Below are positions 1 through 6,442 of a DNA stretch of 7,487 nucleotides, piece by piece; position 1 is the stretch's first letter; each line of letters opens with the position of its first letter. This DNA is from Verrucomicrobiales bacterium. GTDB lineage: Bacteria; Verrucomicrobiota; Verrucomicrobiia; Verrucomicrobiales; Akkermansiaceae. Both the position numbers and the translations under genes were made by a program. The notes under the pieces were generated by a model. That model was not told the origin of the DNA. It did no database searches and worked only from the letters and a program-made list of their open reading frames with translations. The DNA lies in NCBI GenBank assembly GCA_003527555.1, contig DPWT01000120.1, positions 1 through 7,487 on the forward strand, given 5' to 3'.

Positions 1-827
1 AAGAAAAAGTCCTGAAGACACGCAATCACAAAGCTGCAGAAGTCGCAGAAAAACTCTATCAAGATGCCCAGGTCCTACTAGAGAAAATCATCACAGAAAA
101 AATATTTACCGCACGTGGTGTCTATGGATTCTTTCCTGCCTGCTCAGATGGAGACGATATCAATCTGCCTGATCATAACGCAACATTTCATACACTCAGA
201 CAGCAGACAGAAAAAACGAGTGGTAAACCAAATATCGCGTTAGCTGATTTTGTAGAACCCACAACTGAAGGGTATGTAGAACCCTCATCAGAAAACCAGA
301 AAAAATCACTGAAATCGGCAACTGATCACGTTGGCGCATTTGTTGTCGCTATCCATGGAGCGGATGAGTGGGCTGCAAAGCTGCGCGACAAACACGAAGT
401 TGACTCCGCTATTATGGTGCAAGCTATTGCCGACCGCCTTGCAGAAGCTTTTGCTGAGCTGCTTCACCACCACGCACGGGTGGCATGGGGTTTCGAGCGA
501 GTCAATGAGTTCAATCACAACGAGCTAATCAAAGAAAAATACCAAGGCATACGCCCAGCACCTGGCTATCCAGCTCAACCAGATCACACTGAAAAAATAA
601 CGCTCTTTAGATTATTAAATGCCACACAAGCCATAGGTGTTGGGCTCACTGAGAGTTGTGCTATGCACCCAGGAGCCGCGGTATCAGGCCTTTTGTTTTC
701 CCACCCGGATTCCAAATATTTCGCGCTTAGTGATTTGCAAAAAGATCAGGTAGAAGACTACGCTAAACGTAAGAAATGGACAATCGAGGAAGCTGAAAAA
801 TGGCTTGGCCCATGGTTGGGATACTAG
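1..827 (+). CDS. metH: Cobalamin-dependent methionine synthase, C-terminal reactivation domain (5'-truncated)
   Basis: This is the last 274 residues of MetH, which makes methionine from homocysteine using 5-methyltetrahydrofolate and a cobalamin cofactor in the cytoplasm. The first whole codon is at base 3, and the rest of the gene lies left of the window. The visible part is the AdoMet-binding activation domain, which remethylates the cofactor after accidental oxidation. Family signatures are ARGVYGFFPA (visible residues 37-46), the AdoMet-binding RPAPGYPAQPDH (184-195), ESCAMHPGAAVSG (217-229), and the typical ending DQVEDYAKRKKW...WLGPWLGY. The homocysteine, folate and cobalamin domains cannot be seen. 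One oddity is an extended acidic linker after ALADFVEP, containing an in-frame 8-codon duplication. The gene ends 16 bp before the convergent nuclease gene, with no strong terminator between them. Identification is very secure from the motifs and the C-terminal ending. Confidence 0.96.
   Translation, partial: EKVLKTRNHKAAEVAEKLYQDAQVLLEKIITEKIFTARGVYGFFPACSDGDDINLPDHNATFHTLRQQTEKTSGKPNIALADFVEPTTEGYVEPSSENQKKSLKSATDHVGAFVVAIHGADEWAAKLRDKHEVDSAIMVQAIADRLAEAFAELLHHHARVAWGFERVNEFNHNELIKEKYQGIRPAPGYPAQPDHTEKITLFRLLNATQAIGVGLTESCAMHPGAAVSGLLFSHPDSKYFALSDLQKDQVEDYAKRKKWTIEEAEKWLGPWLGY
252..299 (+). repeat. 24-bp tandem duplication within metH linker
   Basis: Two adjacent 24-bp units (252-275 and 276-299) both begin GTAGAACCC and encode VEPTTEGY and VEPSSENQ. 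They stay in frame and lie in the linker between ALADFVEP and the next strand, GAFVVAIHG, of the reactivation domain. From memory of E. coli MetH this linker is normally much shorter. The second half of each unit has diverged, so the duplication is old or the similarity is partly by chance. Confidence 0.5.
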
Positions 828-843
828 CCACGGCCGAGAAGCA

Positions 844-1905
844 TCAGAATAATTCATCAGGAGGCGACACAGGTATATCTTCGCCATCGTAATGATCTAA
901 AGGCTTCACTAGACTTGCGGGCAAAGGAAACTTCCGTTCTTGAATCCCAGGTGCCAACTCAGGTGAACTTTCGTATCCCATACGCATCATTTCGTACTTG
1001 GCATCCATGTTATCGATGTAATGTAGCGCCATTGCCTCTGGCGTGCGCGGCAGCGTTGGGCTACCCCACTCATAGGCACCATGGTGGCTGGCAATCAAGT
1101 GAAGCAGATGTAGGTGCACATCCTCGGAATCCGGATTGAGTTCAATCCATTCTTTTGCCACATCATTTTCCATCATATCGCGCCAGAGCTTGTTAGCTGT
1201 TTCAATCCCAATTGGAATATGACCAAGCATTTCGCCATGCATGTTAAATGGCTGGGTAAATCCTGCCTCAGGATAGTTGTTTTCCCACATCTTGCCACAG
1301 TCGTGAAACAATACACCGGCCGTGAGCAGGTCGCGGTTTAATCTGGGGTAAACCGAACATACCGCGTGCGCCGACCGCATCATCTGGGCAACGTGTTCAA
1401 CGAGCCCACCTCGGCGCGCATGATGGTTTTTCCGCGCAGCTGCAGCACGGCGGAATTTCTTTTCATACTGTTTGAAGAAAACCGCACATATCTCACGTAA
1501 TCGTGGATCACTGATACTGGTTGTCATTTCCCAAATATCAGTCCAGTCGGCTTCCTGCCGTGCACAGGTCTCAGCATCACCCGCCAAAAACTCCTTAGCC
1601 TCGTCCTCATTGAGGAGACGCATGTCCCACTTGTTCGAATCCACACCATACTGGTTCTGTGTCCAGTCACCACTGATACGCAACAAGGTGCCATCAGAAA
1701 TATCATCCAAAGCACGGAACTGCGGTCGGTTCTCCCATACCTTGAGTTTCATATCGCCCGTCGCATCGACCAAGGTAATCTCGTAAAATGGCTTGCCTGT
1801 CTTCGTCTCACGCTCCGCCATGCGCTCAAGCTGAACATCAAAGCTCGCACTCACAGGAGTGTCTCCAGTCGTCTGCTTCAAAGCGGAAATGGTCAGGTGC
1901 TGCAC
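844..1905 (-). CDS. yhaM: YhaM-like 3'-5' exoribonuclease (OB-fold plus HD domain)
   Basis: This 353-residue cytoplasmic protein has the two-part build of the YhaM family, metal-dependent 3'-5' exonucleases acting in RNA turnover. An N-terminal OB-fold-like nucleic-acid-binding region spans about residues 18-100 (YEITLVDATGDMKLKVWENR, then LLRISGDW). A C-terminal HD phosphohydrolase domain spans about 150-305. Likely metal ligands are H171 (GGLVEHV), H201-D202 (VLFHDCGK), H229 (HGEMLGH), H274/H275 (IASHHGAYEWGSP) and D298 (HYIDNMDAK). Bacillus YhaM is about 314 residues, so the size fits. The start codon is GTG: an in-frame TAA lies only three codons upstream, leaving no other good start. It converges on metH and lies downstream of clpB on the same strand, 184 bp away, so it probably has its own promoter. 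The family is secure; the substrate (RNA, possibly also single-stranded DNA) is inferred. Confidence 0.85.
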   Translation of the reverse strand: MQHLTISALKQTTGDTPVSASFDVQLERMAERETKTGKPFYEITLVDATGDMKLKVWENRPQFRALDDISDGTLLRISGDWTQNQYGVDSNKWDMRLLNEDEAKEFLAGDAETCARQEADWTDIWEMTTSISDPRLREICAVFFKQYEKKFRRAAAARKNHHARRGGLVEHVAQMMRSAHAVCSVYPRLNRDLLTAGVLFHDCGKMWENNYPEAGFTQPFNMHGEMLGHIPIGIETANKLWRDMMENDVAKEWIELNPDSEDVHLHLLHLIASHHGAYEWGSPTLPRTPEAMALHYIDNMDAKYEMMRMGYESSPELAPGIQERKFPLPASLVKPLDHYDGEDIPVSPPDELF

Positions 1906-2089
1906 AGCACCACGTTAAGCACTCCGGCACGCACGACAAGAAGAGAATAAGCAGATCATCTTACTATCGATTAACTATACGATTATTGTAGCCGCCATTT
2001 TTATGCTATCGGCATCACAGTAAGCACCCTAGCGACAGGCTAGATACATATCACTATGGGGAAAAATTAGCACAGGCATAATTTTATTC
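1906..2089. other. Intergenic gap between clpB end and yhaM start
   Basis: This AT-rich 184-bp stretch has no credible gene. It should hold the 3' end of the clpB transcript and the promoter of the nuclease gene. Structures seen are the tandem direct repeat at 1963-1985 and a small hairpin at 2029-2043 (CTAGC, 5-nt loop, GCTAG). The hairpin lacks a run of T on either side, so it is at best a weak terminator. Confidence 0.5.
1963..1985 (-). promoter_or_regulatory. Tandem direct repeat in presumed yhaM promoter
   Basis: On the minus strand, TAATCGTATAGT is followed at once by TAATCGATAGT, an 11/12-bp direct repeat differing by one inserted base. It lies about 58-80 nt upstream of the GTG start of the nuclease gene. 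TATAGT in the first copy could be a -10 element, but no convincing -35 is found at 16-18 bp. It may be a pair of operator half-sites or overlapping promoter elements. The repeat itself is directly visible; any function is inferred. Confidence 0.35.
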
Positions 2090-4663
2090 CTACTTATCAA
2101 ACAAGATCAATCCATTCTCCACCCCAGCACGAATCACATCCCCTTCTTGAAATTTACCTTCCAGCACTTCTAGGCTGAGTGGATCAAGCAAGTGTTTCTG
2201 AATCGCACGCTTAAGGGGACGGGCACCGTAGACGGGATCATACCCATGATTGGCGATGAACTCCTTGGCGTCCGCGCCAAGAGCGAGACCAATGCCTTGC
2301 TTGGCGAGGCGCTTGCGCACAAGCTCGAGCTGGAGACCAACAATTTCAGTCAGCTCATCACGCTTGAGTCGATCGAAGATCACCGTTTCATCCACTCGGT
2401 TGAGAAACTCGGGTCGGAAGTGGCCGCGCAGGGCTTCGGTAATCTTCGCCTCACGCTGCTCGACATTTTCCTCGTCTATGATGAACTGGGAACCGATGTT
2501 TGATGTCATGATGAGCAAGGTATTGCGGAAGTCCACGGTTCTCCCCTGCCCGTCGGTGATCCGACCGTCATCTAACACTTGCAGCAGCACATTAAAGATA
2601 TCTGGGTGGGCTTTTTCAATTTCGTCAAACAAAACAACTGAGTAAGGATGGCGCCTAACATGTTCACTAAGCTGGCCACCTTCCTCGTAGCCGACGTATC
2701 CGGGAGGCGCGCCAATGAGTCGGGCGACACTGTGTTTTTCCATGTATTCAGACATATCGATGCGAACCATTGAGTTTTCGTCATCGAATAAGAATTCGGC
2801 GAGGGCTTTCGATAGCTCTGTCTTACCAACACCGGTCGGGCCTAAGAAAAGGAACGAGCCGATCGGGCGGTTCTCGTCCTGCAGTCCAGCACGGGCGCGG
2901 CGCACGGCATTAGAAACTGCTACGATGGCGTCACTTTGGCCAATGACACGCTCGCCAATCCTGTCCTCCATTTTAACGAGTTTCTGTCGTTCGCCCTCTT
3001 GGAGACGGGACACAGGAATGCCGGTCCACGTTGAAATCACTCGAGCGATGTCTTCCTCCGTGACTTCTTCTATCAAGATGCGGTTCTCACCTTGCAGCTT
3101 GCCTAGTTTTTCCTGCGCCTCTTCGAGTTCTTTCTCGGCGTCCGGCAGGGCACCATAGGTCAGTTCCGAGGCACGATTCAGATCACCAATGCGTTTGGCT
3201 TGCTCGGCTTCGTTTTTCAGATCCTCGATTTTCTGCTGTGCTTTGCGCACGACATCAATGACATCTTTCTCATTACGCCAGCGCGCCATCAGGGTAGCGG
3301 ACTCCTCTTTCAGGTTCGCCATTTCCTCGCGCACTTTTTCCAACCGTACTGTGGATGCATCATCGGTCTCTTTTTCCAGAGCTTGGCGTTCCATTTCTAA
3401 CTGCATCACCTGACGCTCGATCTGATCAATCTCAGTCGGCATGGAATCGAGTTCGATTTTTAAACGCGATGCTGCCTCGTCCATGAGATCCACTGCTTTG
3501 TCGGGCAGAAAACGATCGGTGATATAGCGATCGGATAGATTCGCAGCAGCAACCAGTGCGGTGTCCTTGATTCTAACACCATGGTGTACTTCGTACCGTT
3601 CTTTCAGACCACGCAGGATGGCGACGGTGCTCTCGACACTCGGCTCCTCGCATCGAACGGGTTGGAATCGGCGCTCAAGCGCGGCGTCCTTTTCGATGTA
3701 CTTGCGGTATTCATCGAGCGTGGTGGCACCGATGGTGTGCAGCTCACCCCGGGCGAGCTGCGGTTTTAAGAGATTTGAGGCATCCACGGCACCTTCGCTA
3801 GCCCCCGCTCCAACGATGGTGTGCAGCTCATCGATGAACAGGATGATTTCACCCTCGGACTCAGTGACTTCATTGAGAAAAGCTTTTAGGCGATCCTCAA
3901 ACTCACCACGGTACTTGGCACCGGCAATCATGCCGCCGAGATCCATCGAGATGAGGCGTTTATTTTTCATCGAGTCCGGCACGTCACCACTGATAATTCG
4001 ACGGGCGAGACCCTCGACGATTGCCGTCTTACCCGTTCCTGGCTCACCAATGAGCACTGGGTTATTTTTGGTACGGCGGGAAAGCACCTGCATGATTCGG
4101 CGAATTTCCTCGTCGCGACCGATGACCGGGTCGATTTTGCCCTCACGTGCTCGCGCAGTGAGATCGGCGCCGTATTTTTCCAGCGCCTGATACTTGCCCT
4201 CGGGATCCTGATCGGTGACTTTCTGGCTGCCTCGAATTTCCTTGAGAGCTGTGTCTGCCTTTTTTCGGTCCAAACCTACCTCTTGAAGAATTTTTCCTGC
4301 CGGGGAATCGCACTCAAACGCACCGAGGAGGAAATGCTCGACGCTCAGGTAGTCGTCGCCCAGTTCCTCACGCACCTTGTCGGCGGCATCGAGATTGGCA
4401 CGAAACCCATAACTCATTTGCGGCTGCGATGCAGCGCCTTGAACGCATGGCTCGCGGCCGAGCTGCTCGAGCACTTTCGCATTCAGACTTGTAACATCGA
4501 CACCTGCTTTCTCAAGCAGAGGTACGACAATGCCGCCCTCCTGCTGAAGTAAAGAGAGAAGCACGTGCAGCGACTTCAGCTCAGCGTGCGCAGATCGCGA
4601 AGCAAGCTGTTGAGCCGCTTGAATAGCTTCCTGAAATTTAGTGGTAATTTTATCCAGTCCCAT
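2090..4663 (-). CDS. clpB: ATP-dependent disaggregase ClpB (Hsp104 family)
   Basis: Full-length ClpB of 857 residues, the usual size. This hexameric AAA+ chaperone threads aggregated proteins through its pore in ATP-driven cooperation with DnaK/DnaJ/GrpE. Order of parts: N-terminal Clp repeat domain (about 1-145); first AAA module with Walker A GEPGTGKT (206-213), pore-loop KYRGEF around Y251, Walker B LFIDE (275-279) and arginine pair R331-R332; coiled-coil M domain (about 410-530), which marks ClpB rather than ClpA; second AAA module with Walker A GPTGVGKT (608-615), pore loop GYVGYEEGG (655-663), Walker B VVLFDE (676-681) and sensor-2 GARPLKR (813-819). No ClpP-binding IGL/IGF loop tripeptide stands out, consistent with a non-proteolytic role. 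All key residues are intact. It is transcribed divergently from ribH. The ATG start gives the canonical [14 protein letters not shown] beginning. Confidence 0.98.
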   Translation of the reverse strand: MGLDKITTKFQEAIQAAQQLASRSAHAELKSLHVLLSLLQQEGGIVVPLLEKAGVDVTSLNAKVLEQLGREPCVQGAASQPQMSYGFRANLDAADKVREELGDDYLSVEHFLLGAFECDSPAGKILQEVGLDRKKADTALKEIRGSQKVTDQDPEGKYQALEKYGADLTARAREGKIDPVIGRDEEIRRIMQVLSRRTKNNPVLIGEPGTGKTAIVEGLARRIISGDVPDSMKNKRLISMDLGGMIAGAKYRGEFEDRLKAFLNEVTESEGEIILFIDELHTIVGAGASEGAVDASNLLKPQLARGELHTIGATTLDEYRKYIEKDAALERRFQPVRCEEPSVESTVAILRGLKERYEVHHGVRIKDTALVAAANLSDRYITDRFLPDKAVDLMDEAASRLKIELDSMPTEIDQIERQVMQLEMERQALEKETDDASTVRLEKVREEMANLKEESATLMARWRNEKDVIDVVRKAQQKIEDLKNEAEQAKRIGDLNRASELTYGALPDAEKELEEAQEKLGKLQGENRILIEEVTEEDIARVISTWTGIPVSRLQEGERQKLVKMEDRIGERVIGQSDAIVAVSNAVRRARAGLQDENRPIGSFLFLGPTGVGKTELSKALAEFLFDDENSMVRIDMSEYMEKHSVARLIGAPPGYVGYEEGGQLSEHVRRHPYSVVLFDEIEKAHPDIFNVLLQVLDDGRITDGQGRTVDFRNTLLIMTSNIGSQFIIDEENVEQREAKITEALRGHFRPEFLNRVDETVIFDRLKRDELTEIVGLQLELVRKRLAKQGIGLALGADAKEFIANHGYDPVYGARPLKRAIQKHLLDPLSLEVLEGKFQEGDVIRAGVENGLILFDK

Positions 4664-4948
4664 GATCGTTTACTATGTTGGTGGTTTTTCCTTACTTATT
4701 ATCTAAACCAAGAGCGTGATCATAGCAACTATTTGTTCACTTTTTTGTGTTAATTTGTTGTTATGTTGACTTGGCGATTTTTAATCGGCAGGCCTTTCCG
4801 TGATAACAAGCACACATTTATCTGCGATTAAAATTCAACCATAGGTTTTAAAAGAATGAGTAGCAACTCTCCGGCAAAGACATTACTTCAGAGAAATCTT
4901 ACCATTTTCAACCTTGCAGGTAGGGAGGCAGCCAACTATCCCACTCAT
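4664..4948. other. Divergent intergenic region between clpB and ribH
   Basis: This AT-rich control region serves two oppositely directed genes. It contains the candidate clpB promoter, T-rich tracts (4741-4746 and nearby), and a small hairpin CGATT-TTT-AATCG at 4775-4787. The right third (4856-4948) is open in the ribH frame and would be coding if ribH starts at the upstream ATG. I looked for the conserved core of an FMN riboswitch ahead of ribH and did not recognise one. No -35/-10 pair with good spacing was found for ribH. Confidence 0.5.
4719..4727 (-). promoter_or_regulatory. Candidate extended -10 promoter of clpB
   Basis: On the minus strand TGCTATGAT matches an extended -10 element (TGnTATAAT-like) 56 nt upstream of the clpB ATG. 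No good -35 hexamer lies at 16-18 bp, which is tolerable for extended -10 promoters. No sigma-32-like (CTTGAA / CCCCAT) pattern and no CIRCE element was found beside it. Function is inferred from the match alone. Confidence 0.35.
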
Positions 4949-5452
4949 ATGTCAAAAACCCTGCCGCCTAAGCCACGCAACCTAAGTCAGAAGACAACGA
5001 TTACTATCGTGGCGTCACAATATAACTCTGAGTTCACGGATGCACTTGTGGAAAACGCTCAAGAAGAACTATCAGAACTATCGGCAAATGCTCACATTGA
5101 TCTTATCCGAGTCCCAGGTGCGTTTGAGATCCCCTCCATCGTGGAAACAGTGATGCGTAGCGAAAAAACCGATTGCGTTATCGCTCTTGGTTTAATCATA
5201 CGCGGTCAAACATCTCACGGAGATCTTGTTGCGAATAGCGTAACCCAAGCACTACAAAAAATTGCCGTAGACCATGCAACACCGATCATTCATGAAGTGC
5301 TTATCGTAGACGACGAAAAGCAAGCCTACGCGCGATGCATCGGAACTAAGCTAAATCGTGGGCGTGAAGCAGCGAGTGCTGCAATTGCCGTTACCGATAC
5401 TTTTCAGCAGTTTAAAAAATCCTCATCGCGCGTGTTTCCGAGCAATGTATAA
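4949..5452 (+). CDS. ribH: 6,7-dimethyl-8-ribityllumazine synthase
   Basis: Lumazine synthase joins 5-amino-6-ribitylaminouracil with 3,4-dihydroxy-2-butanone 4-phosphate, the penultimate step of riboflavin synthesis; the family forms pentamers or 60-mers in the cytoplasm. With the start chosen here it has 167 residues, near the usual 155. Motifs are the substrate-stacking aromatic in VASQYN (Y25), VPGAFEIP (55-62), LGLIIRGQTSH with catalytic H90, and the phosphate-binding region around R129 in QAYARCIGTKLNRG. An in-frame ATG at 4856 would add 31 residues unlike the family. The internal ATG leads straight into a family-like MSKTLPPKPRN, so I prefer it. Neither start has a well-spaced Shine-Dalgarno: AGGGAGG at 4922-4928 lies 20 nt before the chosen start. 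The stop overlaps nusB by 8 nt, implying co-transcription and coupled translation. Confidence 0.93.
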   Translation: MSKTLPPKPRNLSQKTTITIVASQYNSEFTDALVENAQEELSELSANAHIDLIRVPGAFEIPSIVETVMRSEKTDCVIALGLIIRGQTSHGDLVANSVTQALQKIAVDHATPIIHEVLIVDDEKQAYARCIGTKLNRGREAASAAIAVTDTFQQFKKSSSRVFPSNV

Positions 5453-6311
5453 GCGTCGTGACATTCGCGAGGCCGCGATTCAATTCCTGTACTTCGCAGA
5501 CTTGGAATCGGGAGCCGAGCCCTTCAGCATGGAGGATACCTTTTGGCAAATGATCCAGGAGCAAAGCATACGCGTACTTGAGAAAGCTACAGCCAAAGCT
5601 GTCCTGCACGTATCACAAGGACGCCCAAGTAGATTGGTAAAACTCAACAAACACACGGAAACACTCCTAATTATGCTCAAGGCATCAGGCGACTGCGACC
5701 AACTTGTAGACGCACTCAACCAGATGCTTGCCGATGAGAGCCGAATGAACGATGCCGTTGACCTACTCAAAGCATCCCACCAAAAGAAAACGACCGATAC
5801 AACGCTCAAAGAAAATACCCAAGTTGTCATCGCAAGGAACACAAGCCTGATACGCCGTCGCAACGACTTACTCGAAACTTTGAGGGATTTCCCCAAAAAA
5901 AGACAGGCACTTGAGCCGGTAACTGCCGCTATCGAACACTTGGGACGTGTCTCCGAGCGCCTTACGGCAATCATAGATCCTCAATCCACAGTTGGAGATT
6001 TTGCTCATATTCACACCAGTTCAGCTGAAATCACCTCCTTTCGTGAGGAAACCCAGAAATTGATTGAAGGTATATTACACCAGAAGGAATCAATCGACTC
6101 GACGCTCGCAGGGCTCATTCAAAACTATGCACCAAATCGTGTCGCCCCTGTAGATCGTGCTATTCTGAGGCTTGCAACATTCGAAATCACCCATTGTGAA
6201 GACATTCCCGTCAAAGTCAGTATCAACGAAGCTGTCGAGATTGCCAAAAAATTCAGCACCAGCGAGTCCAGCCGCTTCATCAACGGAGTGCTTGATGCGG
6301 TTCAATCCTAG
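5445..6311 (+). CDS. nusB: Transcription antitermination factor NusB with long central insertion
   Basis: NusB pairs with NusE (ribosomal protein S10), binds boxA RNA and supports rRNA antitermination. The N-terminus carries the RNA-binding signature RRDIREAAIQFLY (residues 4-16). The C-terminus (about 215-286) holds the strongly conserved core NYAPNRVAPVDRAILRLA, then EDIPVKVSINEAVEIAKKF and RFINGVLDAV. Typical NusB is about 140 residues; this one is 288. The excess, roughly residues 45-200, is charged, predicted helical sequence inserted between the two conserved ends, with no frameshift or stop. I do not recognise a domain in it. The ATG overlaps the end of ribH by 8 nt, the common ribH-nusB arrangement, so the start is well supported by both the overlap and the RRxxRE motif just after it. 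The call is firm for the ends; the role of the insertion is unknown. Confidence 0.92.
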   Translation: MYKRRDIREAAIQFLYFADLESGAEPFSMEDTFWQMIQEQSIRVLEKATAKAVLHVSQGRPSRLVKLNKHTETLLIMLKASGDCDQLVDALNQMLADESRMNDAVDLLKASHQKKTTDTTLKENTQVVIARNTSLIRRRNDLLETLRDFPKKRQALEPVTAAIEHLGRVSERLTAIIDPQSTVGDFAHIHTSSAEITSFREETQKLIEGILHQKESIDSTLAGLIQNYAPNRVAPVDRAILRLATFEITHCEDIPVKVSINEAVEIAKKFSTSESSRFINGVLDAVQS

Positions 6312-6388
6312 CTACAACTAACTATCCACGGCTAAGTTGTTCAATTAATTGCTCGCTTACCGCTTGCCGTATATCGGGTGAAATGGTT

Positions 6389-6420
6389 TTATGGGTTCTG
6401 TCAGTCTGAACAACCCATAA
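6389..6420. other. Stem-loop between nusB and the ligase gene
   Basis: A perfect 9-bp inverted repeat, TTATGGGTT / AACCCATAA, encloses a 14-nt spacer that can alternatively pair through GTTC/GAAC. It sits 78 nt after the nusB stop and 23 nt before the next start codon. No T-run follows it on either strand, so it is not a standard intrinsic terminator. It could be a processing or regulatory structure in the leader of the next gene, or an operator palindrome. Confidence 0.4.
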
Positions 6421-6442
6421 CCCTCTACACAGATAGTCGCGC

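Noticed and set aside
807..835. Imperfect hairpin over the metH stop codon (GGCC..TGG / CCA..GGCC) as a bidirectional terminator
   Set aside because: The stem has an internal loop and no T-run follows on either strand.
1915..1924. TTAAGCACTC beside the yhaM start resembles the left arm of a CIRCE heat-shock operator
   Set aside because: It has one extra A, and no GAGTGCTAA arm follows at 9 bp, so only an imperfect half-site is present.
3561..4190. Long open frame on the plus strand opposite clpB (209 codons)
   Set aside because: Antisense shadow of the first AAA module of clpB. The translation is Ser/Arg-rich, with no family resemblance.
4217..4222. Internal start for a short ClpB form lacking the N-domain, as in E. 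coli
   Set aside because: The valine at the comparable position (residue 149) is encoded by GTC, not GTG, and no ribosome-binding site is evident.
4664..4948. Possible FMN riboswitch before ribH
   Set aside because: The conserved core of the FMN aptamer was not found in the region.
5480..5974. Open frame on the minus strand opposite the NusB insertion (164 codons)
   Set aside because: Ser-rich shadow of nusB. The plus-strand frame is continuous between two conserved NusB ends.
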